Assembly (NCBI RefSeq): GCF_018861735.1
Contig: NZ_JAHLEB010000007.1
Span: 62,001 to 126,000 of the forward strand
DNA from: Clostridium lacusfryxellense
GTDB lineage: Bacteria > Bacillota > Clostridia > Clostridiales > Clostridiaceae
Reading direction: 5' to 3'
DNA length: 64,000 bases
This document shows, one piece after another, positions 8,620 through 17,894 of the stretch (its first letter is position 1; each line of letters begins with the position of its first letter). The position numbers were made by a program, and so were the translations under genes. The notes under the pieces were generated by a model that saw only the letters and a list, made by a program, of their open reading frames with translations, was not told the origin of the DNA and ran no database searches.

Positions 8620-9921
8620 TTATTTATCTATAGGTGGGAGTTTAGGTAAAGTGTTTGCGCCATGAGGCATTATGTATGTTTTTAAATTTTTACCTTTTTC
8701 GGCGTAAGTTAAATTTAGAGCTTCATCTATTGTTTTAACTATTTTAACACCAGTATTTTCAAGAAATTTAGGATCTAAGTTTGAGACAAGAATTAGATTA
8801 AGAGTTTGAGCAGTTTCACAAGCAAGACACCCTACATGTTTGGATATAGTATAACGTTCTCTTAATGATTTTTCTCTGTCAATTAAACTATCAAAGTTTG
8901 CAAGAATAGATCTAACATCATCATCACCACCAAGTCCTTCACTACATTCCGTTAATGCTATTAATGTACCACCTTTTTTTACAGCTTCTCTTGCGTTTAA
9001 TATAAGTTTAGATGATTGATAAAAATTTATATCTTTGGGAAAACCACCTGCGGTTGCTATTACTAAATCAGCTTTTTCTGTTATATCTGAGCTATCAAAG
9101 TTATCAACATATTTTCTTCCTTGTTCATGTGCTTTTAGGTAATTACCTGCAACAGCAGCTGATATATCACCGTTACTTGCCATAATAACATTGAACATAA
9201 ATGATGGATTTACCATAGCAGTGGCCTCTGCCATATCTAAATGGACAGGGTTATTTGTAATATTTCCACATTTGATTTCAGATCGGGTACCTTCCCCTAA
9301 ATTTTCATTAAGTGCAAGACCATGATTTTTCATTATTGTATTATAAGCTGCAATTCCAGGTAAGATTGATTTTTTTCCTCCAGACCAACCAACTAAGAAA
9401 TGATATACTATGCCTCCAGTAATTATAATATGGTCACAATCCATAGCTTTTTTATTAATACTTACTGGCGTACCGTAGCTTGTCGTGCCTACATAAACTA
9501 AGTTATCTATGTCATTACAATCATGATCAATTATTTTATATTTTCCATATAGTTTATCTCCAAGCAATTGCTTATATTCATCTTCCGTTTGATTTCTATG
9601 GGAGCCAGTAGCGCTAATAAACAATATGTTTTTAGGTTTTATTCCAACTTCCAAAAGTTCATCAACGATAATAGGTAGATATAAATATGGTTTTTGCCAA
9701 ATTCTAGTAATGTCCGGTATAACTATACAAATAGTTTCATCAACTTGTACTATTTCTTTTAACAGGCCACTTGATATAGGGTGCTTTAATGCATTTTTTA
9801 TTATTTCTTCCTCAGTTTTAGAACTTGTCGAAGGTTTATTATCAATTACACCAATGATATCTTTTTCATCAATGGAAAATTTAACAGTGCCTCTTCCTTG
9901 TTTCAATTCAAATTCTCTCAT
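8620..9921 (-). CDS. larA: Nickel-dependent lactate racemase family protein LarA
   Basis: LarA uses the nickel-pincer nucleotide to racemise lactate or, in relatives, other 2-hydroxyacids. The longest frame opens at 9951, but GGAGGT lies just before ATG 9921, so that is the chosen start (433 residues). With this numbering the catalytic/cofactor residues fall at His108 (ATGSHRNQT), His174 (YHFLVGWSGGKKS), Lys184 and His200, the same numbers as in the L. plantarum enzyme. Lys184 carries the covalent cofactor there. The family has many substrate specificities, so lactate is only the default. Pairing with the convergent larE supports cofactor use. Confidence 0.9.
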   Translation of the reverse strand: MREFELKQGRGTVKFSIDEKDIIGVIDNKPSTSSKTEEEIIKNALKHPISSGLLKEIVQVDETICIVIPDITRIWQKPYLYLPIIVDELLEVGIKPKNILFISATGSHRNQTEDEYKQLLGDKLYGKYKIIDHDCNDIDNLVYVGTTSYGTPVSINKKAMDCDHIIITGGIVYHFLVGWSGGKKSILPGIAAYNTIMKNHGLALNENLGEGTRSEIKCGNITNNPVHLDMAEATAMVNPSFMFNVIMASNGDISAAVAGNYLKAHEQGRKYVDNFDSSDITEKADLVIATAGGFPKDINFYQSSKLILNAREAVKKGGTLIALTECSEGLGGDDDVRSILANFDSLIDREKSLRERYTISKHVGCLACETAQTLNLILVSNLDPKFLENTGVKIVKTIDEALNLTYAEKGKNLKTYIMPHGANTLPKLPPIDK

Positions 9922-10093
9922 ATTATTTACCTCCACATTTTCTCTTTCCATATATTAAACATGATATCTTATATAATGTCAACGCAAGAGATTACATAAT
10001 AAAATAAATTAAGTATATAAAAGGAATTTATTCATGAAAAAAGCAATATATGAGAAGCATTGAGCAATTCATGGGGAGTAATTCAAAGGAAAG

Positions 10094-10124
10094 TGTTATA
10101 AAATAAGGTTGTAAACGTTAAACA
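10094..10124 (+). promoter_or_regulatory. Extended -10 with LacI/CcpA-type operator for the dehydrogenase/isomerase operon
   Basis: TGTTATAAA (10094-10102) is an extended -10-like element. Just downstream, TTGTAAACGTTAAACA (10109-10124) is a near-palindromic LacI/cre-type operator core, placed where the transcription start should be. This is typical for repression. The cognate regulator is unknown; CcpA or a LacI-family protein is possible. Confidence 0.5.
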
Positions 10125-10164
10125 GTTTATGAAAGCAAATATATTTTAGAAAAGGAGCGATTTT

Positions 10165-11247
10165 ATGGAAAAGAAACTAAAGGTTGCAATAATAGGGTGC
10201 GGTGGAATAGCAAATGGTAAACATATGCCAAGTCTTGCAAAAATTAATGAAATAGAAATGGTAGCTTTTTGTGACCTACAGATAGATAAAGCAGAAGATG
10301 CTGCAAAAAAATATGGAATCATAGGGTCAAAGGTTTATACGGATTATAAGGAACTATTAAAAGATGAAAGTATTGATGTTGTTCATGTGTGTACACCTAA
10401 TAGATCACATAGCTTTATAACAGTAGATGTGCTTGAGGCAGGTAAACATGTTATGTGTGAGAAACCAATGGCAAAAACATCAGGAGAAGCAAGAAAAATG
10501 CTTGATGCGGCAAAAAAAACTGGTAAAAAACTCACTATAGGTTATCAAAATCGATTTAGAGCGGATTCTAAATACCTTAAAAGTATTTGCGTAAATGGAG
10601 ACTTAGGAGATATATATTTTGCTAAAGCACATGCAATAAGAAGAAGAGCAGTTCCAACTTGGGGAGTTTTTCTAAATGAATTCGAACAGGGTGGAGGACC
10701 ATTAATAGATATTGGAACACATGCTTTAGATTTAACTCTTTGGATGTTAGATAATTACAAGCCTAAGTATGTTGTAGGAAATGTATACCATAAGCTTAGC
10801 AAAAAAGAAAATGCTGCTAATGCATGGGGACCTTGGGATCCAAGTAAGTTCAATGTTGAGGACTCAGCTTTTGGTTTTATCACTATGGAAAATGGGGCTA
10901 CAATTGTTGTGGAATCAAGTTGGGCATTAAATAGCCTAGAGGTGGGAGAAGCTCAGACAAGTCTGTGTGGAACAGAAGGTGGGGCTGATATGAAGGATGG
11001 TCTTAGGATAAATGGAGAAAACCTAAGTAGACTTTATGAAACTAAAGTAGATTTTGAATCTTCTGGAGTGGCATTTAATGAAGGTATTTCTGAAGATCCA
11101 GCAGATACAGAAGCTAGGCAGTGGATTGATTGTATTTTAAACGATAAAGAGCCAGTAGTAAAACCTGAAGAGGCTTTAGTAGTTACGCAAATATTAGAGG
11201 CAATATATGAGTCATCAAAAACGGGAAAACCAGTATACTTTAACTAA
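10165..11247 (+). CDS. Gfo/Idh/MocA-family NAD(P)-dependent oxidoreductase (1)
   Basis: 360 residues. N-terminal Rossmann fold with VAIIGCGGIANGKH, the EKP motif (E99-K100-P101, HVMCEKPMAK) that contributes the usual catalytic lysine, and the C-terminal alpha/beta domain with GPLIDIGTHALDLTLWML. The family oxidises or reduces sugar, inositol or glycoside hydroxyls. First gene of an operon with two TIM-barrel isomerase-like genes, a second dehydrogenase and an AraC regulator; spacing to the next gene is 20 bp. Start ATG 10165 behind AAAAGGAG. The substrate cannot be named; a sugar derivative or glycoside oxidised to a keto form is the likely theme. Confidence 0.9.
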   Translation: MEKKLKVAIIGCGGIANGKHMPSLAKINEIEMVAFCDLQIDKAEDAAKKYGIIGSKVYTDYKELLKDESIDVVHVCTPNRSHSFITVDVLEAGKHVMCEKPMAKTSGEARKMLDAAKKTGKKLTIGYQNRFRADSKYLKSICVNGDLGDIYFAKAHAIRRRAVPTWGVFLNEFEQGGGPLIDIGTHALDLTLWMLDNYKPKYVVGNVYHKLSKKENAANAWGPWDPSKFNVEDSAFGFITMENGATIVVESSWALNSLEVGEAQTSLCGTEGGADMKDGLRINGENLSRLYETKVDFESSGVAFNEGISEDPADTEARQWIDCILNDKEPVVKPEEALVVTQILEAIYESSKTGKPVYFN

Positions 11248-11267
11248 TAATAAAGGAGGCACAAATT

Positions 11268-12011
11268 ATGAGTTTATCTATAGCTCTTCAGCTTTATAGT
11301 ATTAAAGATGAGACTGAGAAAAACTTTGAATTATCATTAAGAAAAGTTGCAAAAATAGGCTATGAGGGAGTAGAATTTGCAGGTTATGGAGGATTAACTA
11401 GTACAAGACTTAAGGAATTACTTGATGAGTTAGGTCTAAAAGCATGTGGAAGTCATGTTAGTTTAGATGAATTAGAAGATAATATTGATGATGTAATAAA
11501 ATATAGTTTAGAAATTGGAAACCAGTATATAATATGTCCTTATGCTACATATAACACTAAGGAAGATTTTGAGAAGATGGCAGAAAAACTTAACGAATTC
11601 GCCTTAAAGTGTAGTGAAAAGGGAATAATGTTTGGTTATCATAATCATGGCCATGAATTTCAAAAATTTGATGGAGAATACGGATTAGATATATTATATA
11701 AGAGAACGAATTCTATACTTGTAAAAGCTGAAATTGATACCTATTGGGTTCAGTATGCTGGGCTAAACCCAGTAGAATATATTAAAAAATATGTTGGACG
11801 TTGCGATCTTATTCATATAAAAGATATGGAAATAATAGATGGTGAAAAACGTTCAACTGAAGTTGGAAATGGAATAATGGATATTAAAGCTATAATAGTT
11901 GAGGCTGAAAAACAAGGGACTAAATGGCTTATTGTTGAACAGGAATTTTTCAACAAACCAAGTATAAAAAGTGTTGAAATAGGGTATAAAAACTTAAAAA
12001 AATTAATATAA
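11268..12011 (+). CDS. Sugar phosphate isomerase/epimerase-like TIM-barrel protein (1)
   Basis: 247 residues of the AP-endonuclease-2/xylose-isomerase-like TIM-barrel family. Putative metal ligands are seen at the expected barrel positions: H in GYHNHGHEF, D in AEIDTYWVQYAG, H in LIHIKDM and E near the C-terminus in IVEQEFF. The family includes epimerases, dehydratases (IolE), isomerases and 3-keto-glycoside lyases. RBS AAAGGAGG precedes ATG 11268. Lies between the first dehydrogenase and a second, longer TIM-barrel paralogue. Exact reaction unknown. Confidence 0.87.
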   Translation: MSLSIALQLYSIKDETEKNFELSLRKVAKIGYEGVEFAGYGGLTSTRLKELLDELGLKACGSHVSLDELEDNIDDVIKYSLEIGNQYIICPYATYNTKEDFEKMAEKLNEFALKCSEKGIMFGYHNHGHEFQKFDGEYGLDILYKRTNSILVKAEIDTYWVQYAGLNPVEYIKKYVGRCDLIHIKDMEIIDGEKRSTEVGNGIMDIKAIIVEAEKQGTKWLIVEQEFFNKPSIKSVEIGYKNLKKLI

Positions 12012-12036
12012 AAAATTAAAAGGATGGTGTTTTAAT

Positions 12037-12960
12037 ATGTATATAGGATTTTTAACAGGGTGCCTTGGTGGTATTCCATTAAAAGAAAAAGCAAAATGGG
12101 CAAGTGAACATGGATTTAAAGCTTTAGAACTTTCTTGTTGGCCAAGGACTAATGCTCGTGATTATTCTGGAAGTGAGATAGATGTAGCTAATTTCACAAA
12201 GGAAGAAGCCGAAGAAATAAAATTATATTTCAAGGAATATGGGCTTACAATATCCTCGATTGCCTATTATGATAATAATTTAGATAGGGACCCTAAAAAA
12301 AGGGAATTTATAAATAATCATTTTAAAAAATGTGTTGATGCTGCAGTTTTACTAGGAGTTTCTACCGTTGGAACATTTATTGGAAGGAATATAGATAAAT
12401 CTTTAGAGGAAAATTTTGATGAGTTTGAAGTTGTATTTAAAGGTTTAGTAAAATATGCAGAGGATAAGGACATAAAGGTGGTAATTGAAAATTGTCAAAT
12501 GAATGGATGGCAAATAAAAGGGTTACCAGGAACTATTTCATTTACTCCAGAGCTTTGGAGAGAAATGTTTAAAAGAGTACCTAATAAGAATTTTGGATTA
12601 AATTACGATCCTTCTCATTTACATGCAATGCTAATTGACTATATAACCCCAATAAAGGAATTTAAAGATAGAATATTCCATGTACATGCAAAGGATGCTG
12701 AAGTTTTTGAGGAAAATTTAAAGGCTTATGGAATATTTAACAAACTGCTAAATGTCTCAAGTGAAGATTTTGGATATTGGAGATATAGAATGCCTGGACT
12801 TGGTCAGGTTAATTGGGAGATGCTACTCAATGAGCTAAAAGAAATTGGATACGAGGGTGTAGTAAGTATTGAACATGAAGATCCGCTTTTTGAAGGCAGT
12901 GAAGAAAAAGTCAAAGAGGGATTACAACTTGGAATAGATCATCTTGAAAAATTAATATAG
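12037..12960 (+). CDS. Sugar phosphate isomerase/epimerase-like TIM-barrel protein (2)
   Basis: 307 residues, same superfamily as the preceding gene but about 60 residues longer. Metal-ligand candidates: E in VVIENCQMNG, D and H in NYDPSHLH, H in FHVHAKDAE and E in VSIEHEDPL. A long insertion before the last strand (KLLNVSSEDFGYWRYRMPG) distinguishes it from the shorter neighbour and may shape the pocket. It is followed 22 bp later by a second Gfo/Idh/MocA gene. Function inferred only from family and context. Confidence 0.87.
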   Translation: MYIGFLTGCLGGIPLKEKAKWASEHGFKALELSCWPRTNARDYSGSEIDVANFTKEEAEEIKLYFKEYGLTISSIAYYDNNLDRDPKKREFINNHFKKCVDAAVLLGVSTVGTFIGRNIDKSLEENFDEFEVVFKGLVKYAEDKDIKVVIENCQMNGWQIKGLPGTISFTPELWREMFKRVPNKNFGLNYDPSHLHAMLIDYITPIKEFKDRIFHVHAKDAEVFEENLKAYGIFNKLLNVSSEDFGYWRYRMPGLGQVNWEMLLNELKEIGYEGVVSIEHEDPLFEGSEEKVKEGLQLGIDHLEKLI

Positions 12961-12982
12961 TTTTATTTAGGAGAGATTAATT

Positions 12983-14011
12983 ATGAAAATACTAAAAGTA
13001 GCTATTATTGGGTGTGGCAATATATTTCCAATGCATGCCCAATCTATAAAAGAAGTTGAAAATGCAAAAATTGTCTCAGTTTGTGATATAAAAGAGGACA
13101 GAGCAAAGGATAAGGCAAATCAGTATGATTGTAGTTACTATGTTGATTATAAAGAAATGCTTTCAAAGGAAGATATAGATGTGGTGCATATATGTCTTCC
13201 ACATTTCCTTCATGCACAGGTTGCGATATATGTTGCAAAGCTTGGTAAACATATATTAACGGAAAAACCTATGTCTATAAAACTATCTGATGCAGAAGAG
13301 ATGATTGAAACTGCAAAGAATAATAAGGTAACACTTGGAGTTATATTTCAAAACAGGTATAATCCTGGATCTCGACTTATAAAAAAGACACTGAAATCAG
13401 GAGAACTAGGAAAGATATTAGGAGGAAAGATTGAAGTTACATGGAAACGAACAGATGAATATTATAGTCACAGTGATTGGAAGGGTACATGGGATAAGGA
13501 GGGTGGCGGAGTTATAATAGATCAAGCTATTCATACAATGGATCATATGAGGTGGTTTGTTGATAGTGACATCGATTATATAGATGCAAATATAAGTAAT
13601 AGGGATCATGAAATTATACAAGTTGAGGACTCTGCGGAGGGTGTTATTAAATATAAGAACGGAGTGTTAACTGCGTTTCATGCTATTAATTACTATACTT
13701 ATGATGCACCAGTAAAAATCGAACTTCATTGTGAAAAAGGTATGGTAAATATGGTTGGGGATAGAGCTGATATAAAATTTAAAGATGGTAGAGAACTAAT
13801 TGCGGACAATGACCCAGAGGATACATTTGATTATGGAAATGGAGCAATGGGATATTGGGGAACAAGTCACACTAAACAGATAAAAAATTATTATGCATCC
13901 ATTAGTGCTGGGCTACAACCGGATATAACTGGTGATGAAGCAATAAAAACTCAAAAGATGATATGTTCTATCTATGAATCTGGTAACAAAAGAGTTAGAA
14001 TTAACCTGTAA
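12983..14011 (+). CDS. Gfo/Idh/MocA-family NAD(P)-dependent oxidoreductase (2)
   Basis: 342 residues. Rossmann motif VAIIGCGNIFPMHA, catalytic EKP motif (ILTEKPMSIK), and C-terminal GGGVIIDQAIHTMDHMRWF typical of the family. Only distantly similar to the first dehydrogenase of this operon, so the two probably act on different steps, for example oxidation of a substrate and re-reduction of the product. RBS AGGAGAG before ATG 12983. Confidence 0.9.
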   Translation: MKILKVAIIGCGNIFPMHAQSIKEVENAKIVSVCDIKEDRAKDKANQYDCSYYVDYKEMLSKEDIDVVHICLPHFLHAQVAIYVAKLGKHILTEKPMSIKLSDAEEMIETAKNNKVTLGVIFQNRYNPGSRLIKKTLKSGELGKILGGKIEVTWKRTDEYYSHSDWKGTWDKEGGGVIIDQAIHTMDHMRWFVDSDIDYIDANISNRDHEIIQVEDSAEGVIKYKNGVLTAFHAINYYTYDAPVKIELHCEKGMVNMVGDRADIKFKDGRELIADNDPEDTFDYGNGAMGYWGTSHTKQIKNYYASISAGLQPDITGDEAIKTQKMICSIYESGNKRVRINL

Positions 14012-14077
14012 TAATTTAATTATTAACTTTGAATTGGATGAAAGGCTTATGAGTTTAATAAGCTTTTGGAGGAATGT

Positions 14078-14926
14078 ATGCAGGGTAGCTTTGAAAAAAC
14101 TGTATTGGAACCCGATTTTCCCTTTAGATTATTTTTAAATGATGGTTATGAGAGTACACCCCATCATTGGCATGAAGATATCGAAATAATATATCTTGTA
14201 GAAGGTAGCGTAAAAGTAGGTATAGGCAATGATTTATATCACCTTAAAGTAAGAGATATTTTAATAATAGGTCCTGGAGAGGTGCATTTCTTTTTAAAAG
14301 AGATGCGGCCCAGCAAAAGGGCGGTAATACAATTTAGAATGTCAATTTATGATACCTTTCTTTCGGGGTCTAAGGACAGCAGAGTTATAAGACCTATGTT
14401 TACTCATTCTAAATATCTTACGCCAAGTACTGAAATCCATAATCTTATGGAAAAGCAAATTCAACTACTCATAAGAGAAAATAGTGAAGCACGAGATGGG
14501 TATAAACTTATAATGAAAGCTAGACTTTATGATTTAGCTGGAATATTAATTAGATACATGCCTAAAGGTGAGTATTCATCTGATGTAGAGAGTCATCATA
14601 TGGAAAAACTACAAAAACTAGATAAAGTATTTGAACATGTGGACAAGTATTATCAAACAAATATTAACTTAGAGGAAATTTCGAAGGTAGCTGGATTTAG
14701 CTTATATTATTTCACAAGATTTTTCAAGGAGAATACAGGAGTAACGTTTGTAGATTATTTGAATAATTTTAGGATAACAAAAGCAGAATGGCATCTAATG
14801 GAGGAAATGGATTCCATTACTGAGGTTGCATATAAATCGGGGTTTAATAGTGTTAAAACATTTAATAGAGTATTTAAACACTTAAAAGGCTGTGCTCCAA
14901 TGGAGTATAGAAGAGGTATGAAATAA
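14078..14926 (+). CDS. AraC-family transcriptional regulator with cupin sensor domain
   Basis: 282 residues. N-terminal cupin-like ligand domain (HHWHEDIEIIYLVEGS, GPGEVHFF) and C-terminal double helix-turn-helix AraC domain (about 180-282; LEEISKVAGFSLYYFTRFFK, ITEVAYKSGFNSVKTFNRVFK). The frame extends to a TTG at 14066, but GGAGG at 14068-14072 makes ATG 14078 the start. As the last intact gene of the operon it is a good candidate for its substrate-responsive activator. The effector is probably the sugar or glycoside handled by the operon (inference). Confidence 0.9.
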   Translation: MQGSFEKTVLEPDFPFRLFLNDGYESTPHHWHEDIEIIYLVEGSVKVGIGNDLYHLKVRDILIIGPGEVHFFLKEMRPSKRAVIQFRMSIYDTFLSGSKDSRVIRPMFTHSKYLTPSTEIHNLMEKQIQLLIRENSEARDGYKLIMKARLYDLAGILIRYMPKGEYSSDVESHHMEKLQKLDKVFEHVDKYYQTNINLEEISKVAGFSLYYFTRFFKENTGVTFVDYLNNFRITKAEWHLMEEMDSITEVAYKSGFNSVKTFNRVFKHLKGCAPMEYRRGMK

Positions 14927-14941
14927 CAGAGGAGAGTTTAT

Positions 14942-15545
14942 ATGTTTTTTGCAGAAACTTATAGCTGATTCAAGCGGTTTAATAGTTCCTTTTTTAACAA
15001 TAGGGTGTTCTTTTATTATTGCAAAAATATTTGCTAAGATATTAAAGGTTAAGAGTGATAGACGTGGACTATTTGTTTCTATGTTTTTTAATTCAAACAC
15101 TATATTTATGGGTATTCCAGTTAATATGGCTTTATTCGGTGAGAAAAGTGTGCCATATGTTCTGCTTTATTATATAGCTAATAGTGCTTTTTTCTGGACA
15201 ATAGGTGTATATGAAATAACTAGGGATGGAAATAAGAAGGCTTTTAGAGTTTTTTCAATTTATTTAATAAATTTAAAATCAGTAAAGTTTAGCTTGGATA
15301 TAATTTGGGTATTAATAGGTAGATTTTTAATATCTCCAGCGTTAGTGTTATTAATTGTGCCCATGTTCCCCATACCGAATCTTATGCGCTCAGTTTTTGT
15401 TATACAAGCGGCTATGCCTGTAATGGCTAACTCTGCAATAATTGCAAAAGCTTATGATTCCGACTATAATTTTGCTTCATTGATGATTGCAATTACAACA
15501 ATAGGTACTCTAATAGTGATACCTATTTTAATGGTAGTCCTTTAG
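14942..15545 (+). pseudogene. Degraded AEC (auxin efflux carrier)-family transporter
   Basis: The readable frame (from a TTG at 14949; 198 residues) encodes membrane segments of an AEC permease: FFNSNTIFMGIPVNMALFG, VPYVLLYYIANSAFFWTIGVY, and a C-terminal half with FVIQAAMPVMANSAIIAKAY. Intact AEC proteins are about 300 residues. The first roughly 60 residues are absent, and an internal block of about 50-60 residues is missing around DGNKKAFRVFSIYLINLKS. The ATG at 14942, which has a good RBS (GAGGAG), is out of frame with the rest and hits TGA after 8 codons. The T-run after it suggests a small indel. Likely once the transporter of the operon and now non-functional. Confidence 0.75.
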
Positions 15546-15555
15546 TGGATATAGT

Positions 15556-15590
15556 AAAATGCTCTAGCAAAAATGCTAGGGTATTTTTGC
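15556..15590 (+). terminator. Terminator at the end of the dehydrogenase/isomerase operon
   Basis: A hairpin with CTAGCA/TGCTAG at its core, extended by A/T and wobble pairs, is followed by a T-run. Confidence 0.75.
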
Positions 15591-15725
15591 TTTAAATACC
15601 ATAAAAAATATATAATAAAATAATAATATTTTATTATATAAAATAGAAGGAATTATTTACTATTTATAGAAGTATTATTAATGACAAGATAATTTTATAC
15701 TAAAAATATTTAGGAGGTAGTTATT

Positions 15726-17825
15726 ATGAGTTTATTGATTTTGGCCCCAATTTGTTCCATATTAGCCCTTGCTTTTGCTGGATATCTTGCATCTAAAGTA
15801 TTAAAAGAAGACGAAGGAACCGATCAAATGAAAAAAATTGCTAATGATATTAGAAAGGGTGCAGATGCTTATCTAAAAAGGCAGTACACTGGAGTGGCTT
15901 TTTTCTTTGTAGCTATGTTTATAATACTAGGGATACTGGTAGGGTTTGGATTTCTTACCCCATTTGTACCTTTTGCATTTATAAGTGGGGGTTTCTTCTC
16001 AGGTCTCTCAGGATTTATAGGTATGAAGATTGCAACGCGTGCAAATGTTAGAACAACGCATGCAGCTTCAAAAAGTCTAAACAGTGCATTAAATGTTGCT
16101 TTTTCTAGTGGTGCAGTAATGGGTCTTACAGTTGTAGGCCTTGGACTTCTTGATATTAGTATATGGTATTTTTTACTTGATTTCTTCTATAGAAATTTAG
16201 AACCCGCATTAAGAATTCAAAATATAACAAGCGCAATGATTACTTTTGGAATGGGAGCAAGTTCTATGGCTTTATTTGCACGTGTTGGTGGTGGTATATT
16301 CACTAAAGCTGCAGACGTAGGTGCAGATCTTGTTGGTAAGGTAGAAGCCGGAATTCCGGAAGATGATCCAAGAAATCCTGCAGTTATAGCTGATAATGTT
16401 GGAGACAATGTTGGAGACGTAGCAGGTATGGGTGCAGATCTTTATGAGTCATATGTTGGATCTATAGTATCCACTGCCGCACTTGCAGTTGCAGCTGGTC
16501 TTGGAGTTTCTGGAGTTGCGATTCCTATGACTATAGCAGCCATAGGAGTAGTTGCATCAATTATTGGAACCTTCTTTGTTAAAGCAGGGGAGAAAGCTGA
16601 GCAAAAGGCACTTTTAGCTGCGCTTAGACGTGGTGTATACGTCAGTTCTGCAATAATTGCAGTGCTATCATTCTTCTTAGTTTGGAATGTACTTGGAATG
16701 GAGCGAATAGGAGTTTATTTTGCAATATTAAGTGGACTTATAGCAGGTAACTTAATCGGATTTTGTACAGAGTACTTTACGTCCGACACGTATAAGCCTA
16801 CTAAAAAATTAGCTCAAACAACAACTACTGGTGCAGCCACAGTTATTATAGGTGGGTTATCACTAGGAATGATGTCGACTTTCCTTCCTGTTATAATAGT
16901 AGCTATAGCTATAGCGGCTAGTTTTTATTTTGCTGGAGGAGCAGCAGATTACAATATGGGTTTATACGGCGTAGGTATTGCTGCGGTAGGTATGCTTAGT
17001 ACATTAGGTATAACATTAGCTACTGATGCTTATGGTCCTGTGGCAGACAATGCTGGTGGGATTGCAGAAATGACTCATCAAGAGCCGATAGTGCGTGATC
17101 GTACAGATGCTCTTGATTCTTTAGGGAATACTACTGCAGCTACAGGTAAAGGGTTTGCTATAGGTTCCGCAGCTTTAACAGCTCTTGCGCTAATTGCAGC
17201 ATATAGAGATCAGGTTGAGATTATAGTGAAAAAAGAAAATTTAGATTTTGTTTTTAATTTATCAATATTAAACCCTCAGGTACTTATAGGGTTATTTATA
17301 GGTGGAATGGTGCCTTTTGTATTTGCAGCACTTACCATGGATGCTGTAGGAAAAGCAGCACAACTTATAGTGGTAGAAGTTAGAAGACAATTTAAAGAGA
17401 TAGTGGGACTTATGGAGGGAAAAGCAGAAGCTGATTATGCTCAATGTGTTGATATATGCACAAAATCAGCCCAAAAGGAAATGATTCTTCCTGCATTACT
17501 CGCTATTATTATACCAATAACAGTAGGTTTGCTCTTAGGCGTAAATGGTGTAGCTGGTTTACTTGCAGGAGCAACTGTAACAGGTTTTGTACTTGCTGTT
17601 ATGATGGCAAATTCTGGTGGAGCTTGGGATAATGCTAAAAAGCATATTGAAGCTGGAAACCTAGGCGGAAAGGGATCAGATTGTCATAAAGCTGCAGTTA
17701 TTGGTGATACTGTAGGAGATCCATTCAAGGATACCTCAGGCCCTTCAATAAATATACTAATTAAGTTACTTTCAATGGTATCAATTGTATTTGCAGCATT
17801 CATCTTAAAATTCTCTATTTTTTAA
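15726..17825 (+). CDS. hppA: Membrane-bound ion-pumping pyrophosphatase (K+-dependent type)
   Basis: Integral membrane protein of 699 residues that couples pyrophosphate hydrolysis to Na+ or H+ export. The substrate-binding motifs are intact: [35 protein letters not shown] and [15 protein letters not shown]. The site reading [10 protein letters not shown] has Ala where K+-independent enzymes carry Lys, so this is the K+-dependent class. [11 protein letters not shown] keeps the Glu that is typical of Na+-pumping members, so Na+ transport is more likely than H+ (inference). Start ATG 15726 behind AGGAGG. Monocistronic. Confidence 0.95.
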   Translation: MSLLILAPICSILALAFAGYLASKVLKEDEGTDQMKKIANDIRKGADAYLKRQYTGVAFFFVAMFIILGILVGFGFLTPFVPFAFISGGFFSGLSGFIGMKIATRANVRTTHAASKSLNSALNVAFSSGAVMGLTVVGLGLLDISIWYFLLDFFYRNLEPALRIQNITSAMITFGMGASSMALFARVGGGIFTKAADVGADLVGKVEAGIPEDDPRNPAVIADNVGDNVGDVAGMGADLYESYVGSIVSTAALAVAAGLGVSGVAIPMTIAAIGVVASIIGTFFVKAGEKAEQKALLAALRRGVYVSSAIIAVLSFFLVWNVLGMERIGVYFAILSGLIAGNLIGFCTEYFTSDTYKPTKKLAQTTTTGAATVIIGGLSLGMMSTFLPVIIVAIAIAASFYFAGGAADYNMGLYGVGIAAVGMLSTLGITLATDAYGPVADNAGGIAEMTHQEPIVRDRTDALDSLGNTTAATGKGFAIGSAALTALALIAAYRDQVEIIVKKENLDFVFNLSILNPQVLIGLFIGGMVPFVFAALTMDAVGKAAQLIVVEVRRQFKEIVGLMEGKAEADYAQCVDICTKSAQKEMILPALLAIIIPITVGLLLGVNGVAGLLAGATVTGFVLAVMMANSGGAWDNAKKHIEAGNLGGKGSDCHKAAVIGDTVGDPFKDTSGPSINILIKLLSMVSIVFAAFILKFSIF

Positions 17826-17854
17826 CTAGATAAATGCTAGGCAAATATCATTAT

Positions 17855-17888
17855 AAAAACATCCAATATAGCTATATTGGATGTTTTT
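17855..17888. terminator. Bidirectional terminator between hppA and the TPR gene
   Basis: Perfect 16-bp stem (17855-17870 with 17873-17888) with A-run and T-run at the ends. It shares the AAAAACATCCAAT/ATTGGATGTTTTT arms with the terminator at 40431-40462. Confidence 0.9.
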
Positions 17889-17894
17889 ATTTCG

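Noticed and set aside
9626-9958. Open frame on the plus strand opposite the larA start
   Set aside because: Fully within larA, no RBS, no family resemblance.
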